In this document: positions 41,498 to 50,200 of the stretch, piece by piece
Layout of the letters: the number at the start of each line of letters is the position of its first letter
Numbering within the stretch: position 1 is the stretch's first letter
Source: Haloarchaeobius sp. HME9146
GTDB lineage: Archaea > Halobacteriota > Halobacteria > Halobacteriales > Natrialbaceae
DNA: 64,000 nucleotides
Assembly: GCF_025399835.1 (NCBI RefSeq)
Contig: NZ_JAODVR010000001.1
Coordinates: 372,001 to 436,000 of the forward strand
Direction: 5' to 3'
Position numbers and translations under genes: made by a program
The notes under the pieces: generated by a model
Database searches by the model: none
What the model saw: the letters and a program-made list of their open reading frames with translations, nothing else
What the model was told of the DNA's origin: nothing

Positions 41498-42514
41498 CTA
41501 CCAGACGCCCTGCCGGCGGTCCAACAGCGTGACGACGACGACGTGCGGGAGCGTCAGCACCGCCAGCAGGACGAGGTAGATGGCGACGAGACCGATGAGT
41601 CCGGCCGGGGTCTGCGGGACCGTGATGGCGAGGCCGGCGAGGACGACGAGAGAGATGGCCGTCGTCGGGGTGGCGTCACGGGCGAAGCCTCGGACTGCGC
41701 CGACGAGGTCGCCCCGGGCGAGCGCCGCGACCGAGGGCTCGTCGAGGCCGACGACGCGGACGATGTGGCGCAGCGAGTGCCAGACGCAGAAGTACACCCC
41801 GATGGCGAGGACGGGCGGGACGACCGCGAAGAAGAACGAGAGCAGCCCGACCTCGGTCGCATCGCGCTTCCAGGTCGCCGGGTCGGGCGAGCGTGCCCCG
41901 AGCACGAGCGAGCCGGTGACGAGCACGGCGAAGCCGACCGCGACCGCGATTCTGGTTCCTGGCGTGAACGCCCACGCGACCGTGGCCGGGTCGGCCCCGA
42001 AGAGGCCGACCGTGGCCGCGAGAACCGACTCGTACGCGCCCGGAAACGCGACCAGCGGGACCAACATGGGAAGCGCCCCCCGGACCGCGACCGTCAGGAG
42101 CCGGTGGACTGGCGTCGTCGGGTACCGACCGTCCGAGAGCACGTGTAGGCAGTAGAGGTCGCCCTGGCCCCAGTGGGCCCACGTGAGCAGGATGAAGAAG
42201 GCGAACGCGGCGACCGGCGCGAGGAACCATCCCAGGAGGTAGATGCCCCCGAGCAGGGCGTAGAGCCCGCTCACGAGGACGACGGACCGGCGGACCGACG
42301 TGCCGGAATCGACCCGGGCCGGGACGAGGTGGTCGACCGCGCCGTGGGGAAGCCCGAGGACGAGGATGCTGACGAGCAACGGGAGGTACTCGGCCCACGC
42401 TGGGACCGAGAGCCCGAGCGCGAACGGGAGGGCCACCACCCCGAGCAAGAGCCACTCCGGGCGCAGGAGCCGGTCGACCGCGTGTCGGACCGGACGGGGA
42501 ACGGCTACTGCCAT
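41498..42514 (-). CDS. blh: Brp/Blh family beta-carotene 15,15'-dioxygenase
   Basis: A 338-residue membrane enzyme that cleaves beta-carotene into two retinal molecules. About nine hydrophobic segments. The family's iron-binding histidines are visible in GLPHGAVDHLVPAR (about 47-60), LTWAHWGQGDLYCLHVL (about 113-130), YFCVWHSLRHIVRV (about 248-262) and LPHVVVVTLL near the end. The ATG at 42514 overlaps the end of the lycopene cyclase gene by 10 bases. An open frame continues upstream but is the antiphase of crtY. Retinal would feed rhodopsins encoded elsewhere. Confidence 0.92.
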   Translation of the reverse strand: MAVAVPRPVRHAVDRLLRPEWLLLGVVALPFALGLSVPAWAEYLPLLVSILVLGLPHGAVDHLVPARVDSGTSVRRSVVLVSGLYALLGGIYLLGWFLAPVAAFAFFILLTWAHWGQGDLYCLHVLSDGRYPTTPVHRLLTVAVRGALPMLVPLVAFPGAYESVLAATVGLFGADPATVAWAFTPGTRIAVAVGFAVLVTGSLVLGARSPDPATWKRDATEVGLLSFFFAVVPPVLAIGVYFCVWHSLRHIVRVVGLDEPSVAALARGDLVGAVRGFARDATPTTAISLVVLAGLAITVPQTPAGLIGLVAIYLVLLAVLTLPHVVVVTLLDRRQGVW

Positions 42515-43230
42515 CGGTCCACCACCCAATGATAGAGGACGATACCCTGGACGACGAGCAGGGTCGTGACGAGGAAGAACACCATCTCCTCGACGGGGAG
42601 CCCGAACAGCCCGATGCCGGTCGTGTGGTCGGCCGAGATGGTCCAGATACCGAGCTCGATGGCGTACCAGTCGACCGCCCAGAGGTACGCCACGGGGAGG
42701 ACGACGACGGGCGCGAGCGAGCGCCGGGCCGCCCAGAGGTAGTGGCCGCCGACGGCCCACTGCAGGGCGACGACGGGACAGGCCCACGCCAGGATGGCAC
42801 CGAGGTAGTACGTCGACGGGTCGGTCAGGAACCAGACGCCGAATAGGGAGACGAGGAGCCAGCCGACGGTCCCGACGAGGCGCGCTCGCCCGGGCAGCGG
42901 CCCCTCGGGGTGGACCGGCGGCCAGCGGAGCGTGTAGAACCACAGGGCCGCGAGCACCGGCTGGAAGGCCATGAAGAGGTACTCCTCGAGTGGGGCGAGG
43001 CCGACGGTGAGCGCGACGGTGTCGGGGCCGTACCACCAGACGCCCTGGCCGATGAGGTAGTTGTCCCACGGGGTCGTGTACGCGAGGGCGACGACGACCA
43101 TGAGCCCGGTCGGGAGCAGGCCCTCACGGGGAAGCGGGAGGCCCTGTCGCTGTGCCGCGACCGAGAGCCCGAAGATGGGTGCCACTACGAACAGCACCAG
43201 GAAGGTCGCGTAGGTCAGGGTCGTCGACAT
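42505..43230 (-). CDS. crtY: Lycopene beta-cyclase (heterodimer-fused, CrtYcd-like)
   Basis: A 241-residue membrane protein with about seven helices made of two tandem lycopene-cyclase domains. Each carries the characteristic PxE(E/Y) motif: GLAPLEEYLFMAFQPVLAALW (about 77-97) and GLPVEEMVFFLVTTLLVVQG (about 208-227). It turns lycopene into beta-carotene, the substrate of the next gene blh. Its stop overlaps the blh start. The Bat regulator gene ends 87 bases upstream. Confidence 0.92.
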   Translation of the reverse strand: MSTTLTYATFLVLFVVAPIFGLSVAAQRQGLPLPREGLLPTGLMVVVALAYTTPWDNYLIGQGVWWYGPDTVALTVGLAPLEEYLFMAFQPVLAALWFYTLRWPPVHPEGPLPGRARLVGTVGWLLVSLFGVWFLTDPSTYYLGAILAWACPVVALQWAVGGHYLWAARRSLAPVVVLPVAYLWAVDWYAIELGIWTISADHTTGIGLFGLPVEEMVFFLVTTLLVVQGIVLYHWVVDRWQ

Positions 43231-43317
43231 CTACCCCGCTCTAGGGGATGCAGAGAGATGGCATAGACGGCGGAGCCCTCAGCGAGCCGGAACGACGGCG
43301 ACCCGTCGGGCCAGCGC

Positions 43318-45291
43318 TCAGGGCCGGTCGAAGAACTCGCCGACGAGCTTGCGTTCTGCCGCCCGGAGGTGCTGGTGGTACGTCGACCGGGCGATACCCA
43401 TCGAGTCCGCGAGGTCGTCCCCGCTGGTCGGGCGGGGCCACTCGAAGAAATCGCCGAAGTACGCCCGCTGGAGCGCCGTCAGCTGGCGCTCGGTGAGCTG
43501 GTCCTCGAGCGCCGCGATGAACTCCTGTTTGGTCGTCGCGGGGCGCTCGCGCTCGCGGTACGCCGTGAGGTCGATGCCGTCGAACTCGGCCTCGATGGTC
43601 TCGACGATGGTCCGGGCGTTCGCGTCACGCGGGAGTTCGACCTCCACGCTCGCCGTGCCGGGTTTCGCCGTGATGGCCTTCACGTCCGCGCCGTAGGCCG
43701 CGAGCGTCGAGAGCAGCCCCTCGTTGGCGACGGTGAACTCGATGAGGCTCATGCCCTCGTTCCGGGTGATTATCTTCGTGTCGAGGACGGTGTCGGACTC
43801 GCTCGCGATGTCGGCGACCTCGTCGGGGTCCTCCGCTTCGACCGTGAAGAACATCCCCAGCGAGTCGTCGTCGCGGTAGACGGAGCCGGCGTACGTGAGC
43901 GTCGCGTTCGCGCGTTCGGCCACGTCCACGAAGAACACCGACCGGTCCGTGACGGTGAAGGAGAGCTGGACGATGTTGTCCGCGGTGAGGGTGCGCCGGG
44001 TCTCGGCGGCCGAGATTGCCGTCGCGACCATGCGCCCCAGTGCGGCGAGGATGGTCGCCTCGCGCTCGTCCAGCGCCGCCGGGTCGTCGGTGTAGACCGT
44101 CAGCACGCCGTAGCGGGCGTCCCGGTACACCAGCGGGATGACCGCGACCGTCGAGAACGGCTCGTCGGTCCGCGCCTCGTGCCACTCGCGGTCCGTGAGG
44201 TCGTCTGCGGCGACGACCTGCACCTCGCCGGTCTCGACCGCCTGCTCGACCACGCCACCGCTCCCGTCGAGCACCATCGCCTCACCCTCCGCGGAGCCGC
44301 CGACGATGGCGTTCGGGCGGACGGTGTTGTCCGCGAGGTCGGGTTCGCCCGTCCAGGCACAGGTGAACGGGTCGGTCTCGGCGAGCAGCTCGCACATGTT
44401 CGTCTCGATCTCGTTCCGGCTGGTCGCCTCGACCAGCGCGCCCATCGTCTCCTGGATGAGTCCGTCGATACGTTCGAGCAGGTGTTCGAGCCCCTCGCGC
44501 TCGGCGGCGAGCTGGGCGGCGCGCTGTTCCGCGGTTCGCTCGGCCTGCACCCGGTCCGTCACGTCGGTCTGGAAGCCCACGTAGTGCGACACCTCGCCGG
44601 ACTCGGCCCGGATGGGGGCGATGTCGACCTTGTTCCAGAAGCGCTCGCCCGACTTCGTGTAGTTCACCAGTTCGACCGACACCGGCTCCTCGGCCTCGAT
44701 GGCCTCACGCATCTGCCGAACCGCGTCGGGGTCGGAGTCCTCGCCCTGCAGGAACCGGCAGTTCCGCCCGATGACGTCCTCGCGCTCGTAGCCGGTGAGG
44801 CGCTCGAACGCGTCGTTCGTGTAGATGAGCGGCATGTCCGGCGCGTTCGCGTCCGCGATGGTGATGCCGACCGGTGCCTCGTCGAGCGCACGCTCTTTCA
44901 GTTGCTGGTCGGTCGGCCGGACCGACTGCGACTCGCACACCCGTTCCAGCAACCGGTCCTTCCAGTCGCTTCCCTCCCGCCGGACGTACCCGTCGACGTC
45001 GGCGGCGACCGCCCGCTCTGCAATCGCTTCGCTCCCGTCTGCCGTGCACAGCACGAACGGCACGCCACCGTGGACCGCCCGGACCGTCCGGAGGAGTTCG
45101 ACACCCGTCACGTCGCCGACGTCGAACTCGCAGACGACACAGTGGGGCAGCGCCCGGCCCATGGCCGAGAGCGCCTCGTCAGCGTCTGCGACGACGTCGA
45201 CGGCGAATCCTTCGGTCACGAGCACGTCGGCCGTCTCACCAACACGGCCGTCGTCCCCGTCGACCAGCAGGACCCGCGTCTCTGAATCCAT
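43318..45291 (-). CDS. bat: Bacterio-opsin activator (Bat) with pseudo-receiver, LOV and GAF domains
   Basis: A 657-residue regulator. Residues 1-115 are receiver-like, but the phospho-acceptor Asp is Glu55 (CVVCEFDVGDVTG) and the conserved Lys is Arg, so it is probably not phosphorylated. Residues about 132-245 are a PAS domain of LOV type with GRNCRFLQGED (photoactive Cys178) and LVNYTKSGERFWNKVDIAPI, consistent with flavin-based blue-light sensing. A coiled coil (about 245-280), GAF-like domain (about 285-430), bacterioopsin-activator domain and C-terminal HTH_10 (about 585-645, LTALQRAYFGDFFEWPRPTSGDDLADSMGIARSTYHQHLR in outline) follow. It sits upstream of crtY and blh and is likely to control them and bop in response to light or oxygen. 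Confidence 0.92.
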   Translation of the reverse strand: MDSETRVLLVDGDDGRVGETADVLVTEGFAVDVVADADEALSAMGRALPHCVVCEFDVGDVTGVELLRTVRAVHGGVPFVLCTADGSEAIAERAVAADVDGYVRREGSDWKDRLLERVCESQSVRPTDQQLKERALDEAPVGITIADANAPDMPLIYTNDAFERLTGYEREDVIGRNCRFLQGEDSDPDAVRQMREAIEAEEPVSVELVNYTKSGERFWNKVDIAPIRAESGEVSHYVGFQTDVTDRVQAERTAEQRAAQLAAEREGLEHLLERIDGLIQETMGALVEATSRNEIETNMCELLAETDPFTCAWTGEPDLADNTVRPNAIVGGSAEGEAMVLDGSGGVVEQAVETGEVQVVAADDLTDREWHEARTDEPFSTVAVIPLVYRDARYGVLTVYTDDPAALDEREATILAALGRMVATAISAAETRRTLTADNIVQLSFTVTDRSVFFVDVAERANATLTYAGSVYRDDDSLGMFFTVEAEDPDEVADIASESDTVLDTKIITRNEGMSLIEFTVANEGLLSTLAAYGADVKAITAKPGTASVEVELPRDANARTIVETIEAEFDGIDLTAYRERERPATTKQEFIAALEDQLTERQLTALQRAYFGDFFEWPRPTSGDDLADSMGIARSTYHQHLRAAERKLVGEFFDRP

Positions 45292-45381
45292 GGCTACTGA
45301 TATTGACTGACAGGGTAAAGAGGTTCCCTCAAACAGGGGGGTGGTTCAACAGGGAGTATCAGGTTCGGTATTTAATCTATC

Positions 45382-45630
45382 TCAGGGGATGAGCTGTTCG
45401 CCGTCGTCGTCGTACACCCGAATCGCGTCGACCGGGCAGACCCGGGCGGCGAACTTCGCGTCGAACTCGGCGTCCTCGGGAATCTCGCGGACGAACAGGT
45501 CGTCGTCGGTCTCCTCCCCGTCGACGAGGACGGCCTTGCCGGCGTCGCGGTCGGCCTCGAAGCCCTCCTCCCACTCGGCCACGCACTGGAACATCCCGAT
45601 GCAGGTGTCGCGGTCGTACTCTATCTTCAT
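45382..45630 (-). CDS. Ferredoxin (3Fe-4S/4Fe-4S type)
   Basis: An 82-residue acidic ferredoxin. Cluster ligands are DTCIGMFQC (C-x5-C) and RVCPVDAIRV near the C-terminus. Only three such Cys are visible, and the position between them that is normally the third Cys of CxxCxxC is Met/Phe, so a [3Fe-4S] cluster is more likely. It lies upstream of bat on the same strand (90-base gap with a TTTAAATACC box), so bat may have its own promoter. Electron transfer partner unknown. Confidence 0.85.
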   Translation of the reverse strand: MKIEYDRDTCIGMFQCVAEWEEGFEADRDAGKAVLVDGEETDDDLFVREIPEDAEFDAKFAARVCPVDAIRVYDDDGEQLIP

Positions 45631-45912
45631 GTAGCGGGGGTTCGCTCGTGGGGTGTAAATCGTTGACGGACGGTGGTGTCGTGGGTTGTGGCGCGAACTC
45701 GTGTTGGTTCGGGTGCGTTCAGGACCGGTGATGGTGACCTGTCAGCGGACGATTTGGCTCCATCGAAACCCTCCGTATTTGTGCCCGAGGGGGCCCTGAT
45801 ACTCCGTGACAAACACCTATCTCAGTGGCGAACAAAATATACGGAGCATGTCTTAGCCCGATGGACCATCTGGGTCGAACGGTGTCGGCTACGGTATGCA
45901 AGAGGTACTCCG

Positions 45913-46209
45913 ATGCCGACGTACATCATGCTCGTTACGCTCAACCAGAAGGGCGCAGAGAACATCGAACAGAGTCCTGACCGGCTCGAGATGGTGAAGG
46001 AGCGGACCAGATCGTTGGGTGGCGAACCGAAGGAGTTCTACATGACCTTCGGACGATACGACTTCGTATACGTCGCCGACCTGCCCGACGATGAAGCAGC
46101 TGCACACCTCGCGCTCACGTACGAGAGGGGTGGTGCTGGTAAATTCGAGACGGTGAAAGCCTTCACAGAAGACGAATATCGCGAGGTCATCAGAAATCTC
46201 CCCGAGTAG
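45913..46209 (+). CDS. GYD-domain protein
   Basis: A 98-residue alpha/beta protein with MPTYIMLVTLNQKGAENIEQSPDRLEMVKE and EFYMTFGRYDFVYVADLPDDEAAAHLAL, the GYD-type ferredoxin-like fold (here GRYD). Such small proteins are common in archaea and soil bacteria; function not established. The ATG at 45913 starts the fold. The upstream 280 bases contain no clear gene. Confidence 0.85.
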   Translation: MPTYIMLVTLNQKGAENIEQSPDRLEMVKERTRSLGGEPKEFYMTFGRYDFVYVADLPDDEAAAHLALTYERGGAGKFETVKAFTEDEYREVIRNLPE

Positions 46210-46575
46210 ACTGAACACTTGCAGAGACGCTCCACCATTGCCGCGCTGTTTTGCTCTGACTGAGAGATACGCCCTCTGTATGCAGCACACTCCCTGGGAC
46301 CACTCACCGATTGAGCAGTTCAACGAAGCCGATGATTTCGATATGCGATTGGCGACTGGTGTCAGCGACGACAGGTGGCGAACTCGCGCTGGTGGCAATG
46401 GGACCGCACCGCTCCGCACCGCACCTCGGCCTCCCCAGCCGACTCTCTCCGTTCTGCTTCGCTTCACTCCGGTCGTCCCTCGCGCGTTTCCGCCGTCGCG
46501 GTCTCGCTGTCGCTCGACACGCCCGACCGCACGCGCCGTGGTGATTTATCGGGGTTCTGGTCGTATCCCGAGACG
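46210..46575. other. 366-base gap with GC-rich repeat-like segment
   Basis: The stretch 46401-46515 is C/T-rich with repeated CCGCACCGC/CTCCGC-type units and lacks coding character. From memory, similar pyrimidine-rich segments recur between genes in haloarchaeal genomes. GTGATTTATCGG near 46539 contains a TATA-like box about 30 bases before the next gene. Confidence 0.4.
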
Positions 46576-47040
46576 ATGCCCTCCGAAACCGACGCCGGTC
46601 CCGGTCTCGCAGAACGCTACTTCTGGGCGGGCCACGCCAACCCCTGGAGCGTCTGGACGTTCGTCGCGACCTACCCACTGCTGGTGCTGGCCATCTACCG
46701 GCGCGAACAGCGCCTGCTGGCCGCGATCCTCGTGTTCGTCGCGGTGAACCCGCTCCTGTCGCCGGAACCCGAGGACGACTCGGCGTGGGCGACGCGGGTC
46801 GTGTTGGGGGAGCGCGTCTGGCTCGACGAGGGGCTGCTGTCGTCGGTGTCGAACCTGCTGTTCGTGGGTATTTGCGCTCCGGTCCAACTATACACGCTCC
46901 GCGCCGCGATGAAGCGTCAACCCGCCAGAACGGCGGCCGGGACCGCCTGCTCGCTCGTCCTGATGTTCGTCTTCTTCGGGCGGATGGCCCGGCTGTACGA
47001 GGAACGCGCGACCGGGTCGCGGGAGATGACGACAGTTTAA
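46576..47040 (+). CDS. Membrane protein (DUF6653-like)
   Basis: A 154-residue membrane protein starting [10 protein letters not shown], then [30 protein letters not shown], a pattern I recall for DUF6653-type haloarchaeal proteins. About four hydrophobic segments. A conserved [25 protein letters not shown] loop lies in the middle. The ATG at 46576 follows the TTTATCG box by about 30 bases. Ends 26 bases before hel308; co-transcription is possible. Function unknown. Confidence 0.8.
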   Translation: MPSETDAGPGLAERYFWAGHANPWSVWTFVATYPLLVLAIYRREQRLLAAILVFVAVNPLLSPEPEDDSAWATRVVLGERVWLDEGLLSSVSNLLFVGICAPVQLYTLRAAMKRQPARTAAGTACSLVLMFVFFGRMARLYEERATGSREMTTV

Positions 47041-47066
47041 ACCAGAGCAGGCACCACTCTCCGTCA

Positions 47067-49472
47067 ATGAACACGGCGGACGTGCCCGGCATCCCTGCAC
47101 CCTTCGTCGAGCACCTGCAGGGCCAGGGCATCGAGGAGCTGTACCCGCCACAGGCGCAGGCGGTCGAGGCGGGCGTCACCGAGGGCCAGAGCGTCGTCGC
47201 CTCCATCCCGACGGCGAGTGGGAAGACGCTCATCGCGACGCTGGCGATGCTCTCGGCGGTCGAGCGGGGCGGGAAGGCGCTCTACATCGTGCCCCTGCGG
47301 GCGCTGGCCTCCGAGAAGAAGGCTGAGTTCGAGCAGTTCGAGGAGTTCGGCGTGAGCGTCGGCGTCTCGACGGGGAACTACGAGTCCGAGGGCGGCTGGC
47401 TCGGCCAGAAGGACATCATCGTCGCAACCTCCGAGAAGGTCGACTCGCTCGTCAGGAACGGCGCGCCCTGGATAGACGACCTGACCTGTGTGGTCGCCGA
47501 CGAGGTCCACCTCATCGACGACCGGAGCCGGGGGCCTACACTGGAAGTGACCCTCGCCAAGCTCCGGCAGGTCAACCCGAAACTCCAGGTCGTCGCGCTC
47601 TCGGCGACGGTCGGGAACGCGGACGACCTCGCGGACTGGCTGGACGCGGAACTCGTCGACGACGACTGGCGACCCATCGAGTTGCGCAAGGGCGTCCACT
47701 TCGGGAACGCGCTGTCGTTCGACGACGGCTCGCAGAAAGAGGTCCCGGTGCGAGGCAGCGAGAAGCAGGAGGCTGCACTGGTCCGGGACGTGCTCGAAGA
47801 CGGCGGGGCCTCGCTCGTCTTCGTCAACTCCCGGCGGAACGCCGAGGCCGCGGCGCGACGGCTCGCCGAGGTGGTCGAACCGTTCCTCACGCCCGCCGAG
47901 AAGGACGACCTCGCGGACCTCGCCGAGGAGGTCCGGGGCGTCAGCGACTCCGAGACCAGCGACGATCTGGCCGACGTGGTCGCCAAGGGTGGCGCGTTCC
48001 ACCACGCCGGCCTCGCCAGAGAGCACCGTTCGCTGGTCGAGGACGCCTTCCGCGACCGGAAACTCCGGGTCATCTGCGCGACGCCGACCCTGGCGGCGGG
48101 TGTGAACACGCCGAGTCGCCGCGTCATCGTCCGCGACTGGCAGCGCTACGACGGCAGCGGGATGGCCCCCCTGTCGGTGCTCGAAGTCCACCAGATGATG
48201 GGCCGGGCGGGTCGGCCGGGCCGGGACCCCTACGGCGAAGCGGTCCTACTGGCCTCGAACCACGACGACCGCGAGGAGCTGTTCGACCGGTACGTCTACG
48301 CCGAGCCCGAGCCGGTCCGGTCGAAACTGGCTGCCGAACCCGCGATGCGGACCCACGTCCTGGCGACCATCGCGTCCGGGTTCGCCCGCACGCGGAGCGG
48401 CCTACAGGCGTTCCTCGAGGAGACCCTCTATGCCGCCCAGTCGACCGAGGAGGGGCGGCTGGAGCAGGTCATGGACTCGATGCTGGACTACCTCGAACAC
48501 AACGGCTTCATCGAGGTCGACGGCGAGGAACTGTCGGCAACTGCAATCGGCCACACCGTCTCGCAGCTCTACCTCGACCCGATGAGCGCGGCGACGGTCA
48601 TCGATGGCCTGCGGGCCTGGGCCGGGCAAACCCCTGGAACGAGCAGTTCGGCGAGCAGTTTCGATGCCAGCGACAGCAGTGCCGGGTTCCAGACGTACAG
48701 CATCGGTGACGACGACAGTGAGGACGGCGAGCGTGACGAGGCCGACGACGAACCCGCGAAAGTCGAGAAACCGACCGCCCTCGGCCTCTACCACCTCGTC
48801 TCCAGAACGCCGGACATGTACGAACTCTACCTCAAGTCGGGCGACCGCGACGAGTACTCCGAGGTGTACTACGAGCGCGAAGAGGAACTCCTCGGCAGTG
48901 CCCCCTCGGAGTACGAGGAGCACCGCTGGGAGGACTGGCTCTCGGCGCTGAAGACCGCCCGCCTGCTCGAGGACTGGGCGAGCGAGGTCGACGAGGACCG
49001 CATCACGGCCGACTACCAGGTCGGGCCGGGCGACCTGCGCGGGAAGGTCGAGACCGCCCAGTGGCTGCTCGGGGCGGCCGAGCGCATCTCGGGCGAACTC
49101 GACTTGCCTGGAAGCGTCACCCGCGGGGTGCGGGACGCGAAGAAGCGGGTCGAAGACGGCGTCAACGAGGAACTCCTCGAACTGGTCGGGGTGCGCGGCA
49201 TCGGGCGGAAACGCGCCAGACAGCTGTTCGAGGCCGGAATCGAGACGCCCGCGGACATCCGCGACGCGGACAAGAGCGTCGTGCTCGCTGCCCTGAATGG
49301 CCGGCGCAAGACCGCCGAGAACATCCTGGAGAACGCGGGCAGAGAAGACCCCTCGATGGACGGGGTCGACGCCGACCCCGAGACCGAGGCGGTGTTCGAG
49401 CGGGCGAGTGAGGACGAGACCGAACCGGACGACGAGACGGAAGAGAGCCAGACGAGCCTGGGTGATTTCTGA
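47067..49472 (+). CDS. hel308: Hel308-type ATP-dependent DNA helicase
   Basis: An 801-residue SF2 helicase that unwinds lagging strands at stalled forks. Q-motif [11 protein letters not shown], Walker A TASGKTL, motif [11 protein letters not shown], motif III LSATVGN, motif [14 protein letters not shown]. It carries an acidic insertion (about 525-570, Ser/Asp-rich) and the C-terminal ratchet and helix-hairpin-helix ([26 protein letters not shown]), with a C-terminal QTSLGDF resembling a PCNA-interacting peptide. The stop overlaps the Cgi121 start by one base. Confidence 0.94.
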   Translation: MNTADVPGIPAPFVEHLQGQGIEELYPPQAQAVEAGVTEGQSVVASIPTASGKTLIATLAMLSAVERGGKALYIVPLRALASEKKAEFEQFEEFGVSVGVSTGNYESEGGWLGQKDIIVATSEKVDSLVRNGAPWIDDLTCVVADEVHLIDDRSRGPTLEVTLAKLRQVNPKLQVVALSATVGNADDLADWLDAELVDDDWRPIELRKGVHFGNALSFDDGSQKEVPVRGSEKQEAALVRDVLEDGGASLVFVNSRRNAEAAARRLAEVVEPFLTPAEKDDLADLAEEVRGVSDSETSDDLADVVAKGGAFHHAGLAREHRSLVEDAFRDRKLRVICATPTLAAGVNTPSRRVIVRDWQRYDGSGMAPLSVLEVHQMMGRAGRPGRDPYGEAVLLASNHDDREELFDRYVYAEPEPVRSKLAAEPAMRTHVLATIASGFARTRSGLQAFLEETLYAAQSTEEGRLEQVMDSMLDYLEHNGFIEVDGEELSATAIGHTVSQLYLDPMSAATVIDGLRAWAGQTPGTSSSASSFDASDSSAGFQTYSIGDDDSEDGERDEADDEPAKVEKPTALGLYHLVSRTPDMYELYLKSGDRDEYSEVYYEREEELLGSAPSEYEEHRWEDWLSALKTARLLEDWASEVDEDRITADYQVGPGDLRGKVETAQWLLGAAERISGELDLPGSVTRGVRDAKKRVEDGVNEELLELVGVRGIGRKRARQLFEAGIETPADIRDADKSVVLAALNGRRKTAENILENAGREDPSMDGVDADPETEAVFERASEDETEPDDETEESQTSLGDF

Positions 49473-49993
49473 TGCACGTGATAGAAGGGACGGCGACGGT
49501 GGACGACATCGACGACTTCGTCGCACGAATCGGCGAGATCGGAACCGAACACGACTGCGTGGTCCAGGCGTTCGACGCCCGGTACGTGGTGGACCGCGCA
49601 CATCTCGAGGCAGCGGTCAGGCAGGCCGCCCGGGCGTGGCTGCGCGACGAGGCTGTCGCCCGTGACGCCGCGGTCGAGATTCTGCTGTACGCGGCGGGTC
49701 GCCGCCAGATATCGGAGGCGCTGACGATGGGTGTCGGCGAAGGGGAGACGCCCGTCGTGGCCGTCGTCGTCTCCGATTTCCCCGATGCGCCGTTCGGGAC
49801 CGACGACGCAGAGATGGCCGCCGCCGAAGCCCTCGCAGGGCTGTTGGAACCGGCGGAGACCCTCGGGGACGCCGCCGACGAGGCCCGCATCTGCGAGTTC
49901 TTCGAGGTGGGTGGGGCGGAACGGGCAGCCACCGACGCGACGCTCTCGGAACTGGTCCGTGAGCGAACCGTGTTGCTGACCGTGAACAAGTAG
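49472..49993 (+). CDS. cgi121: KEOPS complex subunit Cgi121
   Basis: A 173-residue protein of the Cgi121/TPRKB family: VQAFDARYVVDRAHLEAAVRQAARAW, then EILLYAAGRRQISEALTMGVGEGETPVVAVVV, the central conserved block. In KEOPS it recruits tRNA for N6-threonylcarbamoyladenosine synthesis at position 37. It starts on the last base of hel308 (ATG overlap with TGA), an arrangement conserved in many archaea as I recall. Length normal. Confidence 0.92.
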   Translation: MHVIEGTATVDDIDDFVARIGEIGTEHDCVVQAFDARYVVDRAHLEAAVRQAARAWLRDEAVARDAAVEILLYAAGRRQISEALTMGVGEGETPVVAVVVSDFPDAPFGTDDAEMAAAEALAGLLEPAETLGDAADEARICEFFEVGGAERAATDATLSELVRERTVLLTVNK

Positions 49994-50200
49994 GTCGCCT
50001 CGCCGGGAGATGCAGAGATATTTGCCAGATAGTATGACAATATTCCCGCATTAGCTTGCAAGTACCCCACATTTCGCTTGAGGAAGCAGTTCCTTACCCC
50101 GAGTTTTCGAACTGGGTTTCGATTCTGATGTGTCACAGATACCGGTAGTCGAGAGACCCAACCCGACGAGTTGACCCCTGTGCATGATATACTCTATCAC

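Noticed and set aside
42515-43069. Extension of the blh frame upstream
   Set aside because: The extra 185 residues are antiphase to lycopene cyclase, which is clearly coding.
43231-43317. bop gene or its promoter next to bat
   Set aside because: Only 87 bases between bat and crtY, with no rhodopsin sequence anywhere in the window.
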